Positions 1 through 7,380 of a DNA stretch of 27,936 nucleotides are shown one piece after another. The translations under genes and the position numbers were made by a program. Position 1 is the first letter of the stretch, and every line of letters starts with the position of its first letter. This stretch comes from Caulobacteraceae bacterium (GTDB lineage Bacteria; Pseudomonadota; Alphaproteobacteria; Caulobacterales; Caulobacteraceae). A model generated the notes under the pieces. That model had not been told where the DNA came from and searched no databases. It worked only from the letters and a program-made list of their open reading frames with translations. The stretch spans positions 1 to 27,936 of the forward strand of contig CANMXH010000006.1 of the NCBI GenBank assembly GCA_947501315.1, in the 5' to 3' direction.

Positions 1-1
1 C

Positions 2-1177
2 GGCCCCCTCTCCGGCGTCCGCGTCCTCGACCTGTCCCGCGTGCTTGCCGGGCCGTGGGCGACACAGATGCTGGCCGATCTCGGGGCCGAGGTGATCAAG
101 ATCGAGCGACCCGGCGTCGGCGACGACACCCGCGCCTGGGGGCCGCCGTTCACGACGAAAACCGACGGGTCCAAGGGCGACGCCGCCTATTTCCTCTGCG
201 CCAACCGGGGCAAGAAATCGGTCGCGCTGGACCTGGCCACACCCGAGGGCGCGGCAGTCGTCCGTGAACTGAGCAAGACCTGCGATGTGGTCGTCGAGAA
301 TTTCAAGACGGGTGGACTGAAGAAGTACGGCCTCGACCACGCCGCCCTGTCGGCGATCAATCCGAAGCTGGTCTATTGCTCGATCACGGGCTTCGGCCAG
401 GACGGACCGGACGCCCACCGCGCCGGCTATGACTATATGATCCAGGCCATGGGCGGGCTGATGTCGATCACCGGCCAGCCCGACGGCACGGCCGGGGCCG
501 AGCCGATGAAGGTCGGGGTCGCGGTCGTGGACCTGTTCACCGGCCTGTATGCCTCAAACGCCATCATGGCGGCCCTGCTGCATGCCCGGGCGACGGGACA
601 AGGCCAGCACATCGACATCGCCCTGTTCGACGTCCAGGCGGCCATGCTGGCCAATCAGGCGACCAATTTCTTTGTTTCGGGCAAGGCTCCCACGCGGATG
701 GGCAATGCGCATCCGAACCTCGCGCCCTACCAGCCCTTTCCGTGCACGGACGGTATGGTGGTCATCGCCGTCGGCAATGACGGCCAGTTCCGGGCGCTGG
801 CGGGGGCATTAGGCGCGCCTGGCCTCGGCGCCGATCCGCGCTTCCTGACCAACGCCCTGCGCATCGAGCATCGCGCCGTGATGACGGCAGAGCTGTCAGC
901 TCTGACGGCGGGCCTGACCATGCACGGCCTGATGGCGGCGCTGGAGGCGGCGGGGGTGCCTTGCGGGCCGGTCAATACGATCGATCAGGTGTTCGACGAG
1001 CCGCAGGCGCAACACCGCGGGCTGGAAGTGACGCAGACGCGGGCGGACCTGTCCGGACCTGTGCGGACCGTGGCCTCGCCGATCCGGATGTCGCTGACGC
1101 CGGTAGCCTATGACCGGCCGCCGCCGGCGTTGGGAGCGGATACGGATGAGGTGCTGGACGGGCTGGGCCGGCCCTAG
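2..1177 (+). CDS. CaiB/BaiF family CoA-transferase (family III), 5'-truncated
   Basis: This is a family III CoA-transferase, which moves CoA between carboxylic acids in the cytoplasm through an enzyme-bound anhydride and thioester. The reading frame is open to the window edge. The codons before the internal GTG at 41 encode GPLSGVRVLDLSR, the usual N-terminal strand of the family, so the true start lies upstream and the GTG at 41 is not the start. Counting from that GTG, the family features are LADLGAEVIKIE (11-22), the ANRGKKS nucleotide-binding region (54-60), SITGFGQDGP (114-123) and the catalytic Asp in VGVAVVDLFTG at about residue 164. A GQGQHIDIALFD segment follows. The length is close to the usual 380-400 residues, so only about 15-20 residues are missing. 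The substrate cannot be told from sequence. The stop codon shares a CTAG with the convergent DUF2007 gene. The family assignment is confident; the acyl specificity is unknown. Confidence 0.93.
   Translation, partial: GPLSGVRVLDLSRVLAGPWATQMLADLGAEVIKIERPGVGDDTRAWGPPFTTKTDGSKGDAAYFLCANRGKKSVALDLATPEGAAVVRELSKTCDVVVENFKTGGLKKYGLDHAALSAINPKLVYCSITGFGQDGPDAHRAGYDYMIQAMGGLMSITGQPDGTAGAEPMKVGVAVVDLFTGLYASNAIMAALLHARATGQGQHIDIALFDVQAAMLANQATNFFVSGKAPTRMGNAHPNLAPYQPFPCTDGMVVIAVGNDGQFRALAGALGAPGLGADPRFLTNALRIEHRAVMTAELSALTAGLTMHGLMAALEAAGVPCGPVNTIDQVFDEPQAQHRGLEVTQTRADLSGPVRTVASPIRMSLTPVAYDRPPPALGADTDEVLDGLGRP
1174..1177. other. Shared CTAG stop overlap of two convergent genes
   Basis: The plus-strand CoA-transferase ends with TAG at 1175-1177 and the minus-strand DUF2007 gene ends with TAG at 1176-1174. 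The palindromic tetramer CTAG thus serves as both stops. There is no room for an intrinsic terminator between the two genes. Confidence 0.9.
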
Positions 1178-1593
1178 CCGCCCAGCGCCGTCAAAACACA
1201 TCCTGCCACCGGGAAGACGACGAAAGCCAGGACGACCACGACGGCACCGGCCTTTTTGGCCCGGCCCATTACGCCGCTGATCTCGTGGTCATGCAGATCG
1301 CCGACCTTGCCGGGCGTGTGCTCAATCATCCAGTCGCCGGACTCGTCCGCCTCATCAATGAATTCGCCGGCCCGCATGCGGGCGATGATCGCTCGTGCCT
1401 CGACAATCTGCGCGGTCGTCGTGACCACACGGACCCCGCCGATGGCGATCAGCAGATCAGGGTTCATCGTGGCCATGTCCCGGTCGGGCAGCCAGGCGCG
1501 CACACCCTGCTGCTGCAGGAAGGAAGCGGCCAGCTCCGCCTCGGGAATGGTCGAGAACCGAGCGACTTCGAGAACGTCGGCGGCCTCCGTCAC
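1174..1593 (-). CDS. DUF2007-domain protein with C-terminal membrane segment
   Basis: A 139-residue protein with an N-terminal DUF2007 fold (about residues 8-75), a small ferredoxin-like domain annotated as a putative signal-transducing domain. The typical pattern is visible: LEVARFSTIPEAELAASFL, then GVRAWLPD, then GGVRVVTTTAQIVEARAII. An acidic linker (about 77-95) leads to one hydrophobic segment near the C terminus (about 115-136, AGAVVVVLAFVVFPVAGC). It is therefore probably anchored in the inner membrane with the DUF2007 domain in the cytoplasm. The GTG start lies only two bases after the odhB TGA stop, so translation is likely coupled to odhB. This suggests co-expression with the 2-oxoglutarate dehydrogenase genes, although no function for DUF2007 in the TCA cycle is known to me. 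The stop overlaps the convergent CoA-transferase stop by four bases. Confidence 0.85.
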   Translation of the reverse strand: MTEAADVLEVARFSTIPEAELAASFLQQQGVRAWLPDRDMATMNPDLLIAIGGVRVVTTTAQIVEARAIIARMRAGEFIDEADESGDWMIEHTPGKVGDLHDHEISGVMGRAKKAGAVVVVLAFVVFPVAGCVLTALGG

Positions 1594-1595
1594 GG

Positions 1596-3113
1596 TCAGA
1601 GGTCCAGCAGGGCCCGTGCCGGGTCTTCCAGCAGTTCCTTGACGCGAACGAGGAAGGTCACCGCCTCCTTGCCGTCAACGATGCGGTGATCGTAGCTGAG
1701 GGCCAGATACATCATCGGCCGGATCACCACCTGACCGTCCACGGCCATCGGGCGCTGGACGATGTTGTGCATGCCCAGAATACCCGACTGCGGCGCATTC
1801 AGGATCGGTGTCGACATCAGCGAGCCATAGGTGCCGCCGTTGGTGATGGTGAAGGTGCCGCCCTGGAGCTGGTCGAGGGTCAGAGCGCCGTCCCGGGCGG
1901 CCTTGCCGAGGGCGGCGATGCCCTTCTCAATACCCGCCAGTGACAGATGGTCGGCGTCGCGCAGGACCGGCACGACCAGGCCCTTTTCGGTGCCGACGGC
2001 GACGCCGATGTCATAGTGGTTCTTGTAGATGATGTCGGTGCCGTCGATCTCGGCATTGACCGCCGGGATCTCCTTAAGGGCCGCGACCACCGCCTTGGTG
2101 AAGAAGGACATGAAGCCCAGCTTCACACCGTGGCGCTTCTCGAACACTTCCTTGTACTGGTTCCGCAGGGCCATGACATTGGTCATGTCCACCTCGTTGA
2201 AGGTGGTCAGCTGGGCGGCGGTGTTCTGTGACTCCTTCAGGCGACGCGCGATGGTCTGGCGCAGGCGGGTCATCTTGACTCGCTCCTCACGCGGCTGGTC
2301 GGCGCGCGGGGCGGCGGGCGCGGCAGCCGGGACGGGCGCGGCGGCGGGGGCGGCGGAGATGGCGTTCACGGCGTCGGCCTTGGTGATGTTGCCCTTGGGG
2401 CCGGTGGCGGCGATGGCCTTGGGGTCGAGGTTGTTCTCGGTCACCACACGCTGGACGGCGGGCGACAGGTGCGGGGCGTCGGATGCCGGAGCAGCGGCGG
2501 GCGCGGCGGCGGCTTGAGCCGGAGCCGGGCTGGTGCCCTCACCCGAAGCGGCGATCAAGCCGATCTGCTGGCCGGGGATGACGCTGGAACCGGCTTCGGC
2601 CGCGATGGTCAGGACGCCGGCGACGGGAGCAGACACCTCCACCGCGACCTTGTCGGTCTCGATCTCGACCAGCATCTCGTCTTTCTCGACCGTGTCACCG
2701 GACTTCTTCAGCCAGGTTCCCATCGTGCCCTCGGCGACGCTCTCGCCCATGGTGGGGGTCATGATCGGAACGGTGCCGCCCGAGGCCGCAGCGGGCGCGG
2801 CCGCAGCGGGCGCGGCAGGAGCCGCCTCGGGCTTTGGCGTTTCAGCCTTGGGGGCCGCGGCGGCGGGTGCGACGGAGGCTCCCTCGCTGATGACGCCCAG
2901 AACGGCGCCCGGGGTCACGGTCGCGCCGTCGGCGGCCCGGATCTCGGTCAGAACGCCGTCCGACGGCGCGACCACTTCCAGCGAGACCTTGTCGGTTTCC
3001 AGCTCGACCAGGACCTCGTCCTTCCTCACGGCGTCGCCGGCCTTCTTCGTCCACTTGCCGATCGTGGCTTCGGAGACGGATTCGCCGAGGGCGGGGGTCA
3101 GGATGTCGGCCAT
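1596..3113 (-). CDS. odhB: 2-oxoglutarate dehydrogenase E2, dihydrolipoyl succinyltransferase, with two lipoyl domains
   Basis: This is the E2 core of the 2-oxoglutarate dehydrogenase complex. It passes the succinyl group from E1 to CoA and hands reduced lipoamide to E3. It has 505 residues. The first lipoyl domain covers 1-78 (lipoyl Lys42 in ETDKVSLEV) and the second covers about 114-189 (Lys155 in ETDKVAVEV). Ala/Pro-rich hinges lie at 79-113, 190-212 and 252-275. A peripheral-subunit binding domain at about 214-251 (HLSPAVQRVV, then GPKGNITKAD) and the acyltransferase domain from about 276 follow. The catalytic motif SYDHRIVDG includes His476 and Asp480. Enterobacterial SucB is about 405 residues with one lipoyl domain, so this is a duplicated-swinging-arm form. 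A GAGAG-type ribosome site precedes the ATG. It lies 68 bp downstream of odhA in the same direction. SYDHRIVDG and the pairing with odhA favour odhB over pyruvate E2. Confidence 0.96.
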   Translation of the reverse strand: MADILTPALGESVSEATIGKWTKKAGDAVRKDEVLVELETDKVSLEVVAPSDGVLTEIRAADGATVTPGAVLGVISEGASVAPAAAAPKAETPKPEAAPAAPAAAAPAAASGGTVPIMTPTMGESVAEGTMGTWLKKSGDTVEKDEMLVEIETDKVAVEVSAPVAGVLTIAAEAGSSVIPGQQIGLIAASGEGTSPAPAQAAAAPAAAPASDAPHLSPAVQRVVTENNLDPKAIAATGPKGNITKADAVNAISAAPAAAPVPAAAPAAPRADQPREERVKMTRLRQTIARRLKESQNTAAQLTTFNEVDMTNVMALRNQYKEVFEKRHGVKLGFMSFFTKAVVAALKEIPAVNAEIDGTDIIYKNHYDIGVAVGTEKGLVVPVLRDADHLSLAGIEKGIAALGKAARDGALTLDQLQGGTFTITNGGTYGSLMSTPILNAPQSGILGMHNIVQRPMAVDGQVVIRPMMYLALSYDHRIVDGKEAVTFLVRVKELLEDPARALLDL

Positions 3114-3147
3114 GGGACGGGCTCTCTCAGGTTCGTTCTTTGGTCAT

Positions 3148-3176
3148 CCCGGGAACGGCACAGCCGCTGTCCCGGG
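3148..3176 (-). other. GC-rich hairpin in the odhA-odhB spacer
   Basis: CCCGGGA at 3148-3154 pairs perfectly with TCCCGGG at 3170-3176. Inside, CGGC (3156-3159) and GCCG (3163-3166) can form a second short stem around a three-base loop. No run of T follows on the minus strand, so this is unlikely to be a strong intrinsic terminator. It could set the E1:E2 expression ratio by slowing polymerase or protecting the odhA 3' end. The sequence begins with GGTCATCCCGGGA, which resembles REP-like palindromes of alphaproteobacteria, so it may be a decayed dispersed repeat. Confidence 0.55.
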
Positions 3177-3181
3177 CGGAA

Positions 3182-6100
3182 TCAGGCGAAGGCGTCAGTC
3201 AGGAAGGCGTCGAGTTCTTTCAGGTGCCGGCTCATCAGGCCGGCGGCGGTCGAGGCGGAGGCCGGACGACCGACATAGCGGGCGCGCTTCGATTTCACCG
3301 AAAGCTTTTCGAGCGTCAGCTCCAGCCAGGGATCGACGAAGGTCCAGCCGCCCATGTTCCTGGGCTCTTCCTGGCACCAGACCAGCTCGGCATTGGCAAA
3401 ACGGCCCAGTTCGGTCAGCAGCGACTTCATCGGCCAGGGATAGAATTGCTCCAGCCGCATCAGATAGACGTCATCGATCTGGTCGCGCTCGCGCCGCTCC
3501 AGCAGGTCGTAATAGACCTTGCCCGAGCAGAGGATGACGCGGCGGATGTCCGCGTCCGGCTTGATCGTGATCCCGGCGACGTCGGGACGACGCTCGGCGT
3601 CGTCGTGCAGCACGCGGTGGAAGGAGCTGCCCTCGGCCAGCTCGGTGAGGCTCGAGACCGCCTTCTTGTGCCGCAGCAGACTCTTGGGCGTCATGATGAT
3701 CAGCGGCTTGCGGAACGGCCGGTGCATCTGGCGACGCAGGATGTGGAAATAGTTGGCCGGGGTCGAACAGTTGGCGACCTGCATATTGTCCTCGGCGCAG
3801 GCCTGCAGGAAGCGCTCGAGACGGGCCGAGGAGTGTTCCGGCCCCTGCCCTTCATAGCCGTGCGGCAGCAGCATGGTCAGGCCGCACATGCGCAGCCATT
3901 TGCGCTCGCCCGAGCTGATGAACTGGTCGATCACCACCTGGGCCCCGTTCACGAAATCGCCGAACTGGGCCTCCCACATCACCAGGGTGTTGGGGTCGGT
4001 CAGGGCGTAGCCGTATTCGAAGCCGAGCACCGCCTCTTCCGACAGGGCGGAGTCGATAACCTCGAACTCGGCCTGGCCGTCGCGGATGTTGTTCAGCGGG
4101 ACGTAGCGGGCCTCGGTGGTCTGGTCGATAATGCCCGAGTGGCGCTGGGAGAAGGTGCCGCGCACCGAATCCTGGCCCGACAGACGGACCGGGAAACCCT
4201 CGTCCAGCAGTGAGCCGAAGGCCAGGCTCTCGGCTGTGGCCCAGTCGATGTTCTCACCGGTCGTGATCATCTCGCGGCGGCCGTCGATGACGCGTTTCAG
4301 CGTCTTGTGCATGTCGACCGAGTTGGGAATCGTCGTCAGCTTGTGGCCGAGGTCGGCCAGCTTCGCGGACGGGACCGAGGTCTCGCCGCGGCGCTCCTCT
4401 CCATCGGGCTGGCCGATGCCCTGCCACTGGCCGTCCATCCAGTCGGCCTTGTGCGCCTCGAAGGTCTTGCCGGCCTCGAACTCGGCGTCGAGGAAGGCCT
4501 CGAACCGGGTCACTTCCGCGTCGACAGCGGCCTGGTCGATCACGCCTTCAGCGATCAGCCGCTCGGCATAGATTTCGCGCGTCGACTTCAGGGCGCGGAT
4601 CTTCGAATACATCAGCGGCTGGGTGAAGGTCGGATCGTCACCCTCATTGTGGCCGAAGCGGCGGTAGCAGAACATGTCCACCACCACATCCTTGTGGAAT
4701 TTCTGCCGGAACTCTGTCGCTACCTTGGCGGCGAAGACCACGGCTTCCGGATCATCGCCGTTGACGTGGAAGATCGGGGCCTGGACCATCAGGGCCACGT
4801 CCGACGGATAGGGCGAGGAACGGCTGTGGCGCGGGCTCGTCGTAAAGCCGATCTGGTTGTTGACGACGAAATGCATCGTCCCGCCGGTGCGATAGCCCTT
4901 CAGCCCCATCAGGGCGAAGCATTCGGCCACCACGCCCTGGCCGGCGAAGGCGGCGTCGCCGTGGATCAGCAGGGGCATGACCTTGGAGCGGTCGAGGGCC
5001 CAGGTCTCTTCGGGCCGGCCGGCATTGGCGGCGCGAATGTCGAAGGCCTGTTTCGCCCGCGCCTTGCCCAGCACCACCGGATTGACGATCTCGAGGTGCG
5101 ACGGGTTGGCGGTCAGGGACAGGTGGACGTTGTTGCCGTCGAACGCACGGTCCGACGAGGCCCCCATGTGATATTTGACGTCGCCCGAGCCCTCGATGTC
5201 CGAGGGGACGGTCGAGCCGCCCTGGAACTCATGGAAGATGGCGCGATAGGGTTTGCCCATCACCGCCGCCAGGGTGTTCAGCCGCCCGCGGTGGGCCATG
5301 CCCAGCACGATCTCGTCGACGCCGAGTGCACCGCCGCGCTTGATGATCTGCTCCAGCGCGGGGACCATGGCCTCGCCGCCGTCCAGCCCGAACCGCTTGG
5401 TGCCGGGGAAACGTTTGTGCAGGAAGCGTTCGAAGCCCTCGGCCTCGATCAGCTTGTAGAGGATGGCCAGCTTGCCCTCGCGGGTGAAGCCGTTCTGGGC
5501 GAATTTGTCCGCACCCTCGAAGCGTGCCTGCAGCCAGGTCTTCTCTTCCGGCTCGGCGATATGCATGAACTGGATGCCGAGTGTCCCGCAGTAGGTGCGC
5601 TTCAGCAGGGCCAGGACCTCGCGGATCGTGCCGGTCTGGAAGCCCAGCACGCCGTCGAGGAAGATCGGCCGGTCGAGGTCGGCCTCGCTGAAGCCGTAGA
5701 ATTCGGGGGTCAGTTCCGGATTGCTGGGCGGCTGCTCAATGCCCAGCGGGTCGAGACTGGCCTGCAGATGACCGCGAACGCGATAGCTGCGGATCAGCAT
5801 CAACGCCCGGATCGAATCATGGGCGGCGGTGCGAACGGCCTCCGCCAGGACGGCGGCGTCCGGTGCGGCGGCCGGGGCAGGAGCGGCCGGCGCTGCGCCC
5901 GGCTTTTTCGGATCGGCCTTCGGAGCGGGCCAGCGGCCGTCGAACACGCCCGTCGCCTCGGTCGGCTCGGTCGTAACCGGGCGACCCCAGGCACCGGCGG
6001 CGCCCGAGGCCTTCACACTCTCGGCATTGTCCCGGAGCTGGTCGAAGAAGGCGCGCCATTCGCCCGAGACAGACGCCGGATCGGCGGCCCATTTCTCGTG

Positions 6101-6187
6101 CAGGGCCTCGATGAACGAGGCGTTGGAGCCATACAGGAAGCTGGTCTCGGCAAAGACCTGGTTCAGCCGACCGGCATCGTCCGCCAT
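3182..6187 (-). CDS. odhA: 2-oxoglutarate dehydrogenase E1 component
   Basis: This thiamine-diphosphate-dependent E1 decarboxylates 2-oxoglutarate and succinylates the lipoyl arm of OdhB in the cytoplasm. I choose the ATG at 6187 (1001 residues) over an in-frame GTG at 6199, because MADDAGRLNQVF followed by FLYGSNASFIEALH matches the usual N terminus. The N-terminal E1 segment at about 14-45 is followed by a Pro/Ala-rich linker (about 87-110), typical of the E1 arm that contacts E2. GMAHRGRLN lies at 296-304. The ThDP/Mg site HGDAAFAGQG is at about 409-418 with VVNNQIGFTT after it. The C-terminal transketolase-like half contains LPHGYEGQGPEHSSAR and CQEEPRNMGGW. The length is normal for the family (about 930-1000). 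It lies downstream of sucD after a spacer of more than 200 bp that carries its own candidate promoter and a leader hairpin. odhB follows after 68 bp. Confidence 0.97.
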   Translation of the reverse strand: MADDAGRLNQVFAETSFLYGSNASFIEALHEKWAADPASVSGEWRAFFDQLRDNAESVKASGAAGAWGRPVTTEPTEATGVFDGRWPAPKADPKKPGAAPAAPAPAAAPDAAVLAEAVRTAAHDSIRALMLIRSYRVRGHLQASLDPLGIEQPPSNPELTPEFYGFSEADLDRPIFLDGVLGFQTGTIREVLALLKRTYCGTLGIQFMHIAEPEEKTWLQARFEGADKFAQNGFTREGKLAILYKLIEAEGFERFLHKRFPGTKRFGLDGGEAMVPALEQIIKRGGALGVDEIVLGMAHRGRLNTLAAVMGKPYRAIFHEFQGGSTVPSDIEGSGDVKYHMGASSDRAFDGNNVHLSLTANPSHLEIVNPVVLGKARAKQAFDIRAANAGRPEETWALDRSKVMPLLIHGDAAFAGQGVVAECFALMGLKGYRTGGTMHFVVNNQIGFTTSPRHSRSSPYPSDVALMVQAPIFHVNGDDPEAVVFAAKVATEFRQKFHKDVVVDMFCYRRFGHNEGDDPTFTQPLMYSKIRALKSTREIYAERLIAEGVIDQAAVDAEVTRFEAFLDAEFEAGKTFEAHKADWMDGQWQGIGQPDGEERRGETSVPSAKLADLGHKLTTIPNSVDMHKTLKRVIDGRREMITTGENIDWATAESLAFGSLLDEGFPVRLSGQDSVRGTFSQRHSGIIDQTTEARYVPLNNIRDGQAEFEVIDSALSEEAVLGFEYGYALTDPNTLVMWEAQFGDFVNGAQVVIDQFISSGERKWLRMCGLTMLLPHGYEGQGPEHSSARLERFLQACAEDNMQVANCSTPANYFHILRRQMHRPFRKPLIIMTPKSLLRHKKAVSSLTELAEGSSFHRVLHDDAERRPDVAGITIKPDADIRRVILCSGKVYYDLLERRERDQIDDVYLMRLEQFYPWPMKSLLTELGRFANAELVWCQEEPRNMGGWTFVDPWLELTLEKLSVKSKRARYVGRPASASTAAGLMSRHLKELDAFLTDAFA

Positions 6188-6212
6188 TGTTCTCGTCACG
6201 TCCCTGAGGCGG

Positions 6213-6232
6213 TGCGCGCACGCCTGCGCGCA
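6213..6232 (-). promoter_or_regulatory. Strong hairpin in the odhA leader
   Basis: TGCGCGCA at 6213-6220 and TGCGCGCA at 6225-6232 are complementary, because each is self-palindromic. They form an 8-bp all-purine/pyrimidine GC-rich stem with the four-base loop CGCC. The stem lies just downstream of the proposed -10 box (6245-6250) and about 25 bases before the odhA ATG. It would therefore sit at or near the 5' end of the odhA transcript. It could stabilise the mRNA, or the DNA could be a protein-binding palindrome. The structure is seen directly; the role is inferred. Confidence 0.5.
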
Positions 6233-6244
6233 ACCGGCACCGCT

Positions 6245-6273
6245 GATATAGGCGGTGTTTCCTTATGGGTCAT
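6245..6273 (-). promoter_or_regulatory. Candidate promoter for odhA-odhB
   Basis: On the minus strand ATGACC (6273-6268) and TATATC (6250-6245) are separated by 17 bases. They match the vegetative -35 and -10 consensus at four and about five of six positions. A start site would fall near 6238, giving a leader of about 50 nt containing the hairpin at 6213-6232. This fits the unusually long sucD-odhA spacer. It is a sequence match only. Confidence 0.35.
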
Positions 6274-6333
6274 GACCGAATGGGGGCGAAATGGGCAAAA
6301 TTCGCCTGAACCGGGTGAATTTCGCACGTTCGA

Positions 6334-6351
6334 TGTCCCGTCACCGGGACA
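6334..6351 (-). terminator. Stem-loops downstream of sucD (possible weak terminators)
   Basis: TGTCCCG-TCAC-CGGGACA forms a perfect 7-bp stem with a four-base loop, about 75 bp past the sucD stop. A second, shorter hairpin with CCCCG/CGGGG arms lies closer to the stop, at 6390-6405. Neither is followed by a T run on the minus strand, so a Rho-independent terminator is uncertain. They may mark the 3' end of a sucCD transcript or attenuate read-through into odhA. Confidence 0.35.
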
Positions 6352-6424
6352 CGATCGGGTGTGTTCCGGACCACCATACCCGGGCCTGACCCCGGTCTGA
6401 CGGGGCCGGACGGGCAGACGCGGG

Positions 6425-7327
6425 CTAGCCCTTGAGCACTTCCACGAGCGTCTTGCCCAGACGCGCCGGCGACGGCGAGACGCGGATGCCGGCAGCCTGC
6501 ATGGCCGCGATCTTGGACTCCGCATCGCCCTTGCCGCCCGAGACGACAGCGCCCGCGTGGCCCATGGTCCGGCCCTTGGGCGCAGTGACGCCGGCGATGA
6601 AGCCGACCATGGGCTTCTTGCGGCCCTTCTTCGCCTCGTCGATCAGGAACTGGGCGGCGTCTTCCTCAGCCCCGCCGCCGATCTCGCCGATCATGACGAT
6701 CGACTGTGTCGCGGGGTCAGCGAGGAACAGCTCCAGCACGTCGATGAATTCCGTGCCCTTGACCGGGTCGCCGCCGATGCCGACCGCCGTGGTCTGGCCG
6801 AGACCCTCGTTCGAGGTCTGGAACACCGCCTCATAGGTCAGGGTGCCAGAACGCGAGACGATGCCGACATTGCCCTTCTTGAAGATCGAGCCCGGCATGA
6901 TGCCGATCTTGCACTCTTCCGGGGTCAGGATGCCGGGGCAGTTGGGGCCCAGCAGGCGGGAGTTCGACCGGTCCAGCCGCGCCTTGACCCGCACCATGTC
7001 CAGCACCGGGATGCCCTCGGTGATGCAGGTGATGAAGGGCACTTCGGCCTCAATGGCCTCGATGATGGCGTCCGCGGCACCCGCCGGCGGGACATAGATG
7101 ACCGAGGCGGTCGCGCCGGTGGCCTCTTTCGCTTCGCCGACCGAGGCGAAGATCGGCAGGGTCTCGCCATGCGAGCCGGTCCAGGTCTGGCCGCCCTTGG
7201 CCGGGTGGACGCCGCCGACCATCTGCGTGCCGTGATAGGCCAGCGCCTGTTCGGTGTGGAAGCCGCCGGTCTTGCCGGTCAGGCCCTGGACGATGACCTT
7301 GGTGTTCTTGTCGACGAGGATGGACAT
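6425..7327 (-). CDS. sucD: Succinyl-CoA synthetase (ADP-forming) alpha subunit
   Basis: This alpha subunit binds CoA and carries the phosphohistidine intermediate in the reversible conversion of succinyl-CoA to succinate with nucleoside triphosphate formation. It has 300 residues, slightly longer than E. coli SucD. The N terminus SILVDKNTKVIVQGLTGKTG is the CoA-binding Rossmann domain. LLGPNCPGI is at about 126-133, GIVSRSGTLTYE at about 155-166, and the active-site His257 lies in TMGHAGAVVSGGKGDAESK. All expected motifs are present. It follows sucC by 53 bp and both face the same way, as usual for this heterodimer. The ATG has only a weak ribosome site (AGAGCAG), which fits a downstream operon gene. 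Confidence 0.97.
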   Translation of the reverse strand: MSILVDKNTKVIVQGLTGKTGGFHTEQALAYHGTQMVGGVHPAKGGQTWTGSHGETLPIFASVGEAKEATGATASVIYVPPAGAADAIIEAIEAEVPFITCITEGIPVLDMVRVKARLDRSNSRLLGPNCPGILTPEECKIGIMPGSIFKKGNVGIVSRSGTLTYEAVFQTSNEGLGQTTAVGIGGDPVKGTEFIDVLELFLADPATQSIVMIGEIGGGAEEDAAQFLIDEAKKGRKKPMVGFIAGVTAPKGRTMGHAGAVVSGGKGDAESKIAAMQAAGIRVSPSPARLGKTLVEVLKG

Positions 7328-7380
7328 GGGTCTGCTCTGATAATTCGGTCAGCGGGACGGTCGGTGGCGGGCCCGAAGGC

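Noticed and set aside
4307..6400. 697-codon open frame on the plus strand opposite odhA
   Set aside because: It lies antisense to a fully canonical odhA. The translation is rich in Gly/Ala/Arg/His/Asp without recognisable motifs, typical of an antisense frame in high-GC DNA.
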